From Sphingomonas guangdongensis (GTDB lineage Bacteria > Pseudomonadota > Alphaproteobacteria > Sphingomonadales > Sphingomonadaceae): a DNA stretch of 64,000 bases. How positions within the stretch are numbered: position 1 is the stretch's first letter; each line of letters opens with the position of its first letter. The stretch lies in the NCBI RefSeq assembly GCF_900199185.1, contig NZ_OBMI01000002.1, positions 372,001 to 436,000 of the forward strand, in the 5' to 3' direction. Positions 52,801 to 59,829 of the stretch are shown here, piece after piece. Under the pieces are notes generated by a model that worked only from the letters and a program-made list of their open reading frames with translations, did not search any database and was not told the DNA's origin. Position numbers and translations under genes: made by a program.

Positions 52801-55800
52801 TCGCCATCGGAAACTTCGACAACGTCATTCCGGACGGTTCTTTCAACGACCTCCAATGGTGGACGGGCAATCATCCGTCGAGTGAACTGTTCGAAACTAA
52901 CGCAAACTGGAAAGACTTCAGACGCGGGCTGAACTTCACCAACGGAAACTTTGTTGGCCTCTTCACGCCGCTCTTCGTGATGGAACCCGGTGCGCGCTAT
53001 CGGGTGAAGGTCAGCACCTTCGTAAGCAGCGACTTCAGCGGCTATTTCACGCCGTCGTTGCACCTGCCGGGTGTGTCTTGGCTCTCCCTCAAGAGCTTCG
53101 GGGGCGCTGATGGCAATGATCCGGCGCAGCCCGGTTCGCACGCGTGGACGCAGGGCAACTACAGCGGTGGCAACGTCCACACGGCTGAGTTTCCAGTCTT
53201 CAACGTCGATCACGCGCAAGGCAAGTCAGCGCAGTTTCGCTTCGACGCGGCCTTCACGGGCGTGGTGCAGATCGCGATCAGCCTCACCCGGATCGCAGAT
53301 GCGACGCTGATCGGCGATGGTGAGATCACGACGCCCAAGATGGTGGTCGGATCGATCAACGCTGACCGACTGTCCGTGAACAGCATGGATGGCAACGTCC
53401 TGAAGGTGACGACGGCGCTTGCTGACACGATCACGGTCGGCGCTGGTCAGACCATCGGGAGCGTGCGCGACACGGCGGCGAATACGTCTGTGGTGACGCT
53501 CAAGGCTGGTAGTCACCCAAGCGTCAGGATCGTCGGCAACTCGCTTGAGCAGACAGCGCCTACCGGCTGGTCAGTGACCAGCTATGCGACCACCAAAGAG
53601 AGCTACACGGGTGGTGCCATCGTCAGCGGACGCTTGAGCCGACGCATGGGTTTCATCGGTTTGGCTGACCCGGCGGTGGCCTTCAATGAAGCAACCGGCA
53701 CGAACTACCAGTCAATGAACTCGATGTGGCACCTCTCCAATGAGGCAAACGGCTACATGCTCGGCTGGAACGGTTGGTCGCAGATACTGCCCTACGGCTA
53801 CACGCGCGGCTGGAACGCCGACACGCTCTTCAGCATCGAATATGAGGGTCGCTTCAAAGTCTGGCGTGCTGATGGCGTGGAGGTTCACCGCGTCGCGTGG
53901 GCGGCTGATCAGACCTTCCACGGTAAGTTCTGTGTCGAAGATGGCGGCAAGATCAGCAACATCGGCTTCACATCTGCCAACGACAACTCGCTCTCTCAGA
54001 CTGACCCGGCGCAGCGCATCAACGCGCACACGACGCTGATTGAGCGTGGTCGCATCCGCATCACCGGTTCCACAACCCTAAGCAGCATCTTCGCCGGACC
54101 GGACAGCACGGAAATCAACGGTGGCGTCATCGCGACCAACACGCTCCGCGCCAATTCGATGACCATTGGCAACCGTCAGGTGAAGGTGGTCGGCTGTGAC
54201 TTCCGCTACGACCGCACCAACGGGCGTCTCTACTGGAGCGCCGGACACGTTCTGTATGCAGATGACGCGGGGGGTGCGGCTTCGCGTGACATTCCGGCGG
54301 GTTCGACCGCGTGGCTAGGCGGTTCCTACAACTACGTCTTCTGGACCAAGGACGCGAGCTTCTTCACGGCGGGCGCAGACAATTGGCAGGGCGCTCACAC
54401 GGGCGTGGCGGACCGCATCATCATGTGCATCTGGCGCAACGGTGCGCTCTTCACAGCCTACTACGGCGGCACCATCCTCGATGGTGAGCGCATCGCTACC
54501 AATACGCTCAACGCTGACCGCATCATTGGCGGGTCGATCATCGCCGGAAACGTTATCATTGGCGGCGGCTATGGCACGCTCGGCAACGTTGCAGCGACCG
54601 CCAACACGGCAAAGGACAACGCCGATAGCGCACTTCTGAGCCTGACCAACATCGTCTCTGACAACGTGCTCTCACGGGCTGAAAAGCAGGCGCTGGTCAA
54701 CGACTGGAACGCACTTGCAAGCGCTTCGAACAGTGCAGCGCAGGCGAGTGCACAATTCGGGCTCGATGGCTTCGATGACCTCACCTACACGCAGCGGGTC
54801 GCACGTGATGGCGCGCACGCGGCGGTTTACGACTACCTCAACTCACTGACGCCCGCCTACAACAACATGACGGCGGACACACCCGTAAACGGCGCTTACC
54901 TCCGGCAGGTATTTCAAACCCTTTATGCGCGGGTCGAAGAGCTTGTCGCTGCCAACACCAGCGCCGCGTCGCGGGTGACTGCCACAGTGGCGGGCGTTGC
55001 CGCTGCCACCGTCAAGGACAATGCAGCCGCCGGAGCAGCAGCGGCCATCAGTGTCACCGCTATCATCAATGACAACATGATCAGCCGTGCTGAAAAGCAT
55101 CAAATGATCCGCGACTACACGGCTATCGAGCGCGCATCCACGGCGGCGCAGCAAGCGAGTATTGCGTTCTCCACCAATGGCTTTGGTGACCCGACGCTTT
55201 CAGCGCGTCAGGCGCGGGACACTGCAACAACAGCCCTTCAGAACTATCTCACCAGCCTGTCTCCGCAGTGGGATAACGTCAACGTCGATACGCCCGTTGA
55301 CGGGCCTTATCTGCGCCAATTGTTCTACAACGTTCAGACGGCGGTGGAAAACCTCATCACTGCCAACAACGCAGCGGCATCGGTGCGCTCGACGTGGGGG
55401 AACACAATCGGGGCGGGCAGGCCTCAAGATAACGCTACGGTGGGTGCACCAGCGGGCACCTACGTCAACGGGACGCTCTCACAAACGGTCGAGTCATGGG
55501 CTTCAACGGGCGCTCAAGACCCGGCAACCCGCATCAACAGCGGTTCGACCACGATCAGCGGCGGTAGGATCACCACCGGGTCAATCGACGCGTCTCGCAT
55601 CGGCGTGGCCAACCTGTCCGCGATCAGCGCCAACATCGGTGAGGTTACGGCTGGTGTGCTGCGCAACAGCAGCGGATCGTCGCGCATCGACCTAGCGGCG
55701 GGTCGCATCACCTTCAACAATGGCTCTGTGATGAAGGTCAGCGGCATCGGTTTCGGCTCTGCAAACCAGTTCATCGAATGGTTCGGACCATCGCAGTCGA

Positions 55801-56324
55801 ACTTGTCGGCGTGCACGGAGGCGAACGCTTCCTTCTACCTGAAGATCGATGGGTCGAGCTATTTCGGTGGTTCGTTGAGGGCGGGTGTCATCCGCAATGC
55901 GGCAACCACCACCGCCACCGCCAACAACGCTTCGACCTCCACCGGCAACGTTGGTTCTAATGGCGGCACGCGCACCGTTGTGATCAGCTACACGTGGTCG
56001 GAGGGCTACAGCTTCTATCAGGCGCAAGAGGGCGGCAGCGGCACTATCTCCGCTCAAGTCGTCTTGCGCCGCAATGGGGCGAACGTCGCCACGCTGAACG
56101 TCAGTGGTTCGTGGAACCGGTCACCCGGATACGGTTCCAGCGAACCCGGCTCCTACAGCGAAAACATGGGCGGATCACTCACCTTCACCGACAACACCGG
56201 AGGCGCAGCGGTCGAGTATTCGGCCCACCTGATCAGCCGCTCGAATGGGCCGGGTGGCGCAGGCGCATCGCCCCAACCGGCGTCGCAGTCGCAGGCGCTC
56301 GGCATCATTCAGACGGAGGGCTGA
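49848..56324 (+). CDS. Tail tip / central fibre protein J-like, 2158 residues
   Basis: The largest gene of the phage. The N-terminal 70 residues are hydrophobic and Gly/Ala-rich (lambda I/K-like insertion domain). A tail tip domain covers about residues 80-560. Two fibronectin-III-like domains begin near 704 and 802 ('PPAIPTGLVLTPTL' and 'QPPQPPALHTATPAY'). Fibre segments with 'ADRI..G.I.AG' repeats follow, then two copies of a helical module (about 1590-1700 and 1735-1850, both with 'SRAEK'). The C-terminal 170 residues are probably the receptor-binding tip. The start at 49848 overlaps the peptidase gene. Confidence 0.88.
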   Translation: MGKIVKSVLLVGVAVAAVVFAPAIAGFVAGALKGVGLTLAAATVAGIKTAIILTGLSVGMNAVLGAFRKAPTMPSAAVERLQASTIATAPRKIVFGRTAAGNDIRFQEQFRGSGFASSLGDLSAQVIALASHRIQAVKEWRVDNEVVWNGSLQKYQQGILTFQAVTEGSRANAHKVGSGAYWNAPDSSFTGCAYLSMTYRLKADLWPQGLPRNTVTVVEGCPLYDPRRDSTQGGSGSHRHNDQSTWRWFEGATEIGRNPALQLLTYLIGYRINGHLVWGMGVPLDRIDLTNFALYANLCEEGVQLKDGGSIPRYQSDGIYSTNDTHQAVIDALTAAMGSCKLTDAGGLYGLLGGYDDTLGQVVSLSDEDIVAPEGSPSPYSWVPAPPARESYNAIRGRYADPAQGFQLVDWGEVSVAPLADGVPRVLNLDFPTVSRFEACQRIARQFLLRETLTPGVFAATFGPAAFAAQVGSLVRLSIRGQGWNSKLFRVLDQAQSAGMFFAMTLREESSEVYAWDRHETDKPLNVAVPAYDARAVEAPSGLTLASVAVPGANGISVAVVDATWTPDVSGKVGGVVIQSRVVGSDIWTEHASSFDPTIGRFRFTSTVNGANLEVRLRNRMTTGLVSDWVSATVQTAEVEIVYEDIKDTPTSIGDINQEEGDKLTGIEPGATVGGVIGRDIYLPNGEIFVPGEGGGGTVVDPTPPAIPTGLVLTPTLTEAGADLTAAWTAPADTDVAGYVLEIAEGAGSTNFFPVTVSGTAYKWTALARNQTYRVRVRAFDTSFNRSGWSAISDVQTGRDTQPPQPPALHTATPAYESVHVQWTNQDDEDLDSVRVELQNASNDYINALTVKAIPNREGSLFFTSLAKSTGYRVVATAFDTSGNESASSNVLTFATAGGIDADDLTPNAKPFQTVDTLPNPVGYGGALTVMNKADGKLYRYTGGAWTKAVDGADLTPNSVTTNSVATGAIGTAQLAAGAATIGKLAIGNFDNVIPDGSFNDLQWWTGNHPSSELFETNANWKDFRRGLNFTNGNFVGLFTPLFVMEPGARYRVKVSTFVSSDFSGYFTPSLHLPGVSWLSLKSFGGADGNDPAQPGSHAWTQGNYSGGNVHTAEFPVFNVDHAQGKSAQFRFDAAFTGVVQIAISLTRIADATLIGDGEITTPKMVVGSINADRLSVNSMDGNVLKVTTALADTITVGAGQTIGSVRDTAANTSVVTLKAGSHPSVRIVGNSLEQTAPTGWSVTSYATTKESYTGGAIVSGRLSRRMGFIGLADPAVAFNEATGTNYQSMNSMWHLSNEANGYMLGWNGWSQILPYGYTRGWNADTLFSIEYEGRFKVWRADGVEVHRVAWAADQTFHGKFCVEDGGKISNIGFTSANDNSLSQTDPAQRINAHTTLIERGRIRITGSTTLSSIFAGPDSTEINGGVIATNTLRANSMTIGNRQVKVVGCDFRYDRTNGRLYWSAGHVLYADDAGGAASRDIPAGSTAWLGGSYNYVFWTKDASFFTAGADNWQGAHTGVADRIIMCIWRNGALFTAYYGGTILDGERIATNTLNADRIIGGSIIAGNVIIGGGYGTLGNVAATANTAKDNADSALLSLTNIVSDNVLSRAEKQALVNDWNALASASNSAAQASAQFGLDGFDDLTYTQRVARDGAHAAVYDYLNSLTPAYNNMTADTPVNGAYLRQVFQTLYARVEELVAANTSAASRVTATVAGVAAATVKDNAAAGAAAAISVTAIINDNMISRAEKHQMIRDYTAIERASTAAQQASIAFSTNGFGDPTLSARQARDTATTALQNYLTSLSPQWDNVNVDTPVDGPYLRQLFYNVQTAVENLITANNAAASVRSTWGNTIGAGRPQDNATVGAPAGTYVNGTLSQTVESWASTGAQDPATRINSGSTTISGGRITTGSIDASRIGVANLSAISANIGEVTAGVLRNSSGSSRIDLAAGRITFNNGSVMKVSGIGFGSANQFIEWFGPSQSNLSACTEANASFYLKIDGSSYFGGSLRAGVIRNAATTTATANNASTSTGNVGSNGGTRTVVISYTWSEGYSFYQAQEGGSGTISAQVVLRRNGANVATLNVSGSWNRSPGYGSSEPGSYSENMGGSLTFTDNTGGAAVEYSAHLISRSNGPGGAGASPQPASQSQALGIIQTEG

Positions 56325-56326
56325 TC

Positions 56327-56333
56327 CTAAATA
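56327..56333 (+). promoter_or_regulatory. CTAAATA element before gene 56350
   Basis: CTAAATA is 16 bases upstream of ATG 56350. An AAAGGAG ribosome site lies in between. Confidence 0.5.
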
Positions 56334-56349
56334 GATCAAAGGAGATACA

Positions 56350-56616
56350 ATGACTGACAATACTGACCTTCAGAACGCCTACACGATGGTGCACGCAGCG
56401 GAAGTCGCCGCCGTTGAGGCGGTGAGTGACGCGTTGGCGACGTTGATTGCCACGCTCGACACGGTGGCGGTGACGCTACCCGCGAATGCGACCTCGACGG
56501 CTAAGCAGCTTGTTACGCGCGTGAAGTCCAACGTCTCTTCAGTGCGTGACTTCGATGTCATGAACGTGATGCGCACGCTGCATCCGGACAGCGGATCAAT
56601 CCCGCCGGTCGTCTGA
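56350..56616 (+). CDS. Small hypothetical late protein
   Basis: An 88-residue helical protein, Ala/Val/Thr-rich in the middle ('AEVAAVEAVSDALATLIATLDTVAVTLP'). No transmembrane span long enough is evident. Strong ribosome site AAAGGAG. Position after the tail fibre suggests a fibre-assembly or virion accessory protein; function unknown. Confidence 0.6.
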   Translation: MTDNTDLQNAYTMVHAAEVAAVEAVSDALATLIATLDTVAVTLPANATSTAKQLVTRVKSNVSSVRDFDVMNVMRTLHPDSGSIPPVV

Positions 56617-56699
56617 TAGCGAACGCCGCGAAGCGGTTCAAACGTTTGTTAAGAGACGTTCTTCGTTTCGCGAACCTTTTAGAACCCGATCTTCCCTAC

Positions 56700-56918
56700 A
56701 TGGTCTTGAGCCTGTCGAAGCTGAGCGTCTACGTGACGCTTGGCTTGTCAGTCTATGTCGTGACCGGCAACAACAGCACCGTGGAGGTTGCGAGCGCTCT
56801 GATGAGCAACTTGGGTGCCATCGCCAACTACGCCTATCGTCGCCGCAAGCAGGTTGAGACCGGCACTGGCGGCTACGCTGGCGGGCTCTGTGATGACCTT
56901 GAGGGGGAGGGCGTCTGA
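56700..56918 (+). CDS. Holin-like small membrane protein
   Basis: 72 residues from ATG 56700. A hydrophobic stretch 'LSVYVTLGLSVYVVTGN' and a second 'ASALMSNLGAIANYAYRRRKQ' are separated by a short turn, and the C-terminus is polar. The size, layout and place after the tail genes suit a holin, which would open the membrane at lysis. A TTG at 56646 is in frame. The stop overlaps the next ATG by one base. No companion endolysin is visible. Confidence 0.5.
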   Translation: MVLSLSKLSVYVTLGLSVYVVTGNNSTVEVASALMSNLGAIANYAYRRRKQVETGTGGYAGGLCDDLEGEGV

Positions 56919-57319
56919 TGTCAGTGCTTCCACCGAAAGACACACCGACTGACATGCTCTACCTGCTTGGTCGCATCGACGGCAAGCTAGACGGTGTTGT
57001 CACGCAATTGAACGCAATGTCATCGCGTCAGGATGACCACGATAATCGCATCACTGCGCTGGAGAACACGCAGGCTGATCGACCCATCTACATCGAACAG
57101 CACAAGAAGATGATTGAGAAAGTTGCCAAGTTAGAAGAGTGGAAGACCGAAATTGCCGGTGCTGTGAAGGCGGGTGCCTTTCTTAAGACAGCAGTGGCCA
57201 TCATGGCTGCTATCATCCTCTATGTCGGCTATCGCGTGCAGTTCGCGCCAATTCAAACGTCCAAGGTCACGACCACACATCAGGTTCAATCAACGGTGCC
57301 ACACGCGCGCGTTGAGTAA
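56918..57319 (+). CDS. Coiled-coil membrane protein (XhlA-like)
   Basis: A 133-residue protein. 'MLYLLGRIDGKLDGVVTQLNAMSSRQDDHDNRITALENTQ' forms a coiled coil. A single membrane span 'AVAIMAAIILYVGYRVQF' follows near residue 105, and the end is polar. Haemolysin-XhlA-like proteins with this order act beside phage holins. Its start overlaps the holin-like stop, so the pair is coupled. Confidence 0.6.
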   Translation: MSVLPPKDTPTDMLYLLGRIDGKLDGVVTQLNAMSSRQDDHDNRITALENTQADRPIYIEQHKKMIEKVAKLEEWKTEIAGAVKAGAFLKTAVAIMAAIILYVGYRVQFAPIQTSKVTTTHQVQSTVPHARVE

Positions 57320-57342
57320 TGCTGTAAGTAAACGGACATTAT

Positions 57343-57370
57343 AGTTGACGGTCATCGCGCCTGATGTATG
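57343..57370 (+). promoter_or_regulatory. Possible sigma-70-type promoter for gene 57476
   Basis: TTGACG (57343-57348) and TATGAG (57365-57370) with a 16-base spacer lie in a 156-base gap, about 105 bases upstream of the winged-helix-like gene. Found by pattern only. Confidence 0.35.
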
Positions 57371-57475
57371 AGGGCGGGGACCGCACCACGGCGCGCACGC
57401 GACACGGGCAAAGGTCAGCATCGGTGAGTCCTCTGGGATGCACCGTTTTAGTCTGAAACCTTACTCGGAGTTCCT

Positions 57476-57952
57476 ATGCCAGCCTACAATCCGTCACCTG
57501 TCGACCCCTTCATCATCGCCGCCCTTGTGGCGAACGAAGGTCTTAGTCTCCGCGAACTCCACGAAGCGTTGCACAAGCGTGGTGTTCATCTCTCCCGCAC
57601 TGGTTTGGACAACAGGCTGAAGGCGCTTGACGTTCACGGCGCCGTTAGTCGCGGCGACCCTGAACGTTTGGGCGACAATCACGTGAAAGCGAAGACGTGG
57701 TGGCTCGTGGATGACCATCCGCTGGTGGTGACGGCGAATGCGACGCCTCAAGCCGTTGATGTGCAGCCAACACCTTCGCGGGAGCCGAAAGATGTCGCGG
57801 CTGATGACACGCCCTCTTCGGCCTTCGCCGGGCTGACGGCGGCGGCACGCGCAGAGGTGGTGGCGCTTGTTGAGCAGATCGACACGCACGAACGGGCAGC
57901 GGCTGCTGCCCACGCGCGACTGCGCAAGCTGATCGTGGGGGAGGACGGGTGA
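57476..57952 (+). CDS. Winged-helix-like protein, possible regulator
   Basis: A 158-residue protein. 'IIAALVANEGLSLRELHEALHKRGVHLSRTGLDNRLKALDVHGAV' (about residues 11-55) looks like a winged helix-turn-helix domain. A Pro-rich linker follows. The C-terminal helix has 'ARAEVVALVEQIDTHERAAAAAHARLRKL', a possible dimerisation segment. It is the only clear DNA-binding-domain candidate besides the integrase and ATPase. It may be a phage regulator, but it is placed after the late genes. Confidence 0.55.
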   Translation: MPAYNPSPVDPFIIAALVANEGLSLRELHEALHKRGVHLSRTGLDNRLKALDVHGAVSRGDPERLGDNHVKAKTWWLVDDHPLVVTANATPQAVDVQPTPSREPKDVAADDTPSSAFAGLTAAARAEVVALVEQIDTHERAAAAAHARLRKLIVGEDG

Positions 57953-58190
57953 TGGCGTCGAATCTAGTCCGCTCGCCCCGCGCTTCGCCAATGAGGGCAC
58001 AATCTACGACTTCGGCACGCGTCTAAGTCGCGACTTGGCACTTGAGCACCTATCCACGGCGTTTGGCGGCACCGTGGACGCACTGGTCGCAGCCGTAGGC
58101 TTCATTACTCACCGGCTGCGTCAGTCTGTCGCAGCTAGTATGCTGCCGGTGTCGTTTTACTTGTTTGTAGCGCGAACGCGCTCAACGAAC
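57952..58190 (+). pseudogene. Possible frameshifted remnant gene
   Basis: The ATG at 57952 overlaps the previous stop (TGATG), but its own frame stops after 24 codons. In another frame, with no start codon, the same DNA reads a coherent protein start: 'SPLAPRFANEGTIYDFGTRL', then 'SRDLALEHLSTAFGGTVDAL'. A single indel between 57952 and about 57965 would join them. From 58191 on, the region is the convergent minus-strand gene. A short TTG-started frame at 58035 is the alternative. Confidence 0.25.
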
Positions 58191-58952
58191 CTACCATCTG
58201 AACAGACGAGCAAAAATGCCCGTCCTCCTGCTGAGTTTAGTTGTGACAGGACTTGGCTTTGCGGGTTCGGAAGACGTTGGTTGCGTGTCGTCAATCTCGT
58301 CTTCATCGAAGTTGTCTAAGAAGCTTTGTGCAATGCGTTGTCGCATCTCCGCACGCATTTTATTGTAGCGAGCCGCAGAAGCTTTCGCGACCTCCGGATA
58401 GAGCATGCTTGCGGTAGTGTGTTGTGCCGGTTCTGGCCAAACTTCCGCCATCCACTTCGCGTCGGTGAAACTGACAATCTCATTCCACCCAATTGTTTCA
58501 GGCCTGAGATCGATGCGTTCGAAGTCCGTAGCTGGCGTCATCTCTAGCGTGTCGTATGGGGCGAGGCTCGCCATCGCGGCGAGGCGGTGCAATTGACCGA
58601 GTTCATCCTCGAAAGGAAGCTTGGCCTTTCGCTTCGCTCTGATCATTGCCCGCAGCGCGATTGCGGCTTCTCGAAACGCAGCCGGAAGCGGAAGGTGTCG
58701 CAAAGCCATTTGGAGCCGTGCCAGAGGATCGTCTTTAAGGCGTGCTATGCTAGCCGCCCAAAACTCATCGCCCTCGTAGAGGCCCTCACCGCATGGACGG
58801 CTTACAAGTCCGTCGTCTGTCCGTTCGACTACAGAGCCCCACATCGCGAGGTGGCGCTTCTCGCAATCCTCACCGGTTTTGGTTTCAGTCCACAGCATAA
58901 TGGCATCGTGCCGCACGAGAGAGGGTATGCCTAGGCGCGTCGTGGACCCCAC
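58191..58952 (-). CDS. Hypothetical prophage protein
   Basis: About 253 residues from ATG 58952 (a second ATG 18 codons later begins 'MLWTETKTGEDCEKRH'). It is mostly helical, with 'LARLQMALRHLPLPAAFREAAIALRAMIRAKRKAKLPFEDE' in the middle and an acidic, then basic tail ending 'RRTGIFARLFRW'. No family recognised. It is transcribed from the right end of the prophage inward, like a lysogenic gene near attR. Confidence 0.55.
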   Translation of the reverse strand: MGSTTRLGIPSLVRHDAIMLWTETKTGEDCEKRHLAMWGSVVERTDDGLVSRPCGEGLYEGDEFWAASIARLKDDPLARLQMALRHLPLPAAFREAAIALRAMIRAKRKAKLPFEDELGQLHRLAAMASLAPYDTLEMTPATDFERIDLRPETIGWNEIVSFTDAKWMAEVWPEPAQHTTASMLYPEVAKASAARYNKMRAEMRQRIAQSFLDNFDEDEIDDTQPTSSEPAKPSPVTTKLSRRTGIFARLFRW

Positions 58953-58953
58953 C

Positions 58954-59112
58954 TCAGGACCAAGGACGAACTACCGCCACCAAGACGGTTCCTACGATCC
59001 AAGCTACCGGCTTTAGCGCTACGGACGCAAAAGCTAGATATGGGTGCCCTCGACGTAGAAAGCTCTCCACCAGCTTCGGTGCGTTAGGATCAGGTGGCAA
59101 TTCCAGCTTCAC
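58954..59112 (-). CDS. Small single-span membrane protein
   Basis: 52 residues from GTG 59112, which has a GGAGGA ribosome site 6 bases upstream (59119-59124). It starts 'MKLELPPDPNAPKLVESFLR' and has one hydrophobic span near the end ('VAWIVGTVLVAVVRPW'). The stop lies one base from the start of the 58952 gene, so they are probably co-transcribed. The stretch 59125-59357 up to attR shows no further supported gene. Confidence 0.5.
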   Translation of the reverse strand: MKLELPPDPNAPKLVESFLRRGHPYLAFASVALKPVAWIVGTVLVAVVRPWS

Positions 59113-59357
59113 GGTTCTTCCTCCGGCGCAACAAAGCGTCATCGGAGGGCGGAGCTAGGGGGCTTCCTTCGGAAGGGGACGCCACAAAACCGAACCGAAG
59201 GCAACCGTCATTATCGCAGAATCTTTACTGCAAGGACGTTGACCTGTGTGGAAACAACGACTTAGCCGCCGAGAAAAGCCGTGGATGTAGGACTTGCGCA
59301 TCTTGTTTCTCTAGGACGGAGTCGATCAGCAGCGACCGCGCCTAGGTCGGCCGCGCG

Positions 59358-59381
59358 TCATACAACCATTTTGCGCTTGTT
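59358..59381. other. attR: prophage/radC right junction
   Basis: The phage arm TCATACAACCA (59358-59368) lies 13-23 bases left of the crossover centre in the GTT core (59379-59381), mirroring the arm at attL. The arm encodes, on the minus strand, the stop codon that ends the interrupted radC frame. Confidence 0.88.
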
Positions 59382-59777
59382 GAGGTGGAGCACGCGGAAC
59401 CGCTCGGTCGCGTGATGCGCCATGTCGGCGCGCAGATAGTCGAGCAGCGCCTGCCAGTTGGACAGGACAGGCCGCGCCGCGGCTGACGCAGCGAGCATGC
59501 GGACGGCAGTCGCCTGCGCGATCCTGATCGCCGCGACACTCCGCTCGCCCATCCCGGGCACCCGCGCCAGGGCCGCTGAGTCGGCGGTAAGGAGGCCGGG
59601 CAGGCCGTTGAACTCGTTCAGAAGCGTCTTGGCGAGCGGCTTGGTGTCGCCGCGCGGAAAGACGAGCGCGAGCAGATATTCGATCAGCTCATGGTCCATC
59701 AGTCCGTCGCTGTCGGCGAGCAGACGTTCCCGCAAGCGTGCGCGGTGGCCGGTGCCGTCGGTTGCGAGATCGCTCAT
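59358..59777 (-). pseudogene. radC: radC 5' part, truncated by prophage
   Basis: From ATG 59777 ('MSDLATDGTGHRARLRERLL') it encodes the helix-hairpin-helix half of RadC: 'LLTADSAALARVPGMGERSVAAI' and 'ERFRVLHLN'. True radC sequence ends at 59382; six phage-encoded residues and a stop at 59358 follow. The metal-binding JAB domain lies at 22283-22567. Excision would restore one 226-residue frame. As it stands the product lacks its putative catalytic part. Confidence 0.92.
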
Positions 59778-59829
59778 CTGCCGCCAAGGGTAGAGGACGG
59801 CCGCGCCCAAGCGCAATCGGGAGTAGTGC

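Larger units (their letters stand above)
22565..59381. mobile_element. Siphovirus-type prophage of about 36.8 kb integrated in radC
   Basis: The boundaries are set by the two halves of radC, the GTT shared at both junctions, and symmetric phage half-sites. It carries a large serine integrase, an HK97-type head module, a lambda-like non-contractile tail module with frameshifted chaperones, and scattered accessory genes on the minus strand. GC content is lower than the host flanks, and clearly lower in accessory patches (about 24430-26060, 28990-29840, 35840-36730). The small terminase gene is interrupted, so the phage may be unable to package by itself. No repressor, excisionase or endolysin was recognised. 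Confidence 0.95.

Noticed and set aside
59094..59345. Plus-strand frame of 83 residues before attR
   Set aside because: It overlaps the minus-strand gene with a strong ribosome site (59112), has no ribosome site of its own, and its composition is unconvincing.
22565..59381. Integrative conjugative element or genomic island instead of a phage
   Set aside because: Complete head and tail modules are present, and no relaxase, coupling protein or type IV secretion genes were seen.
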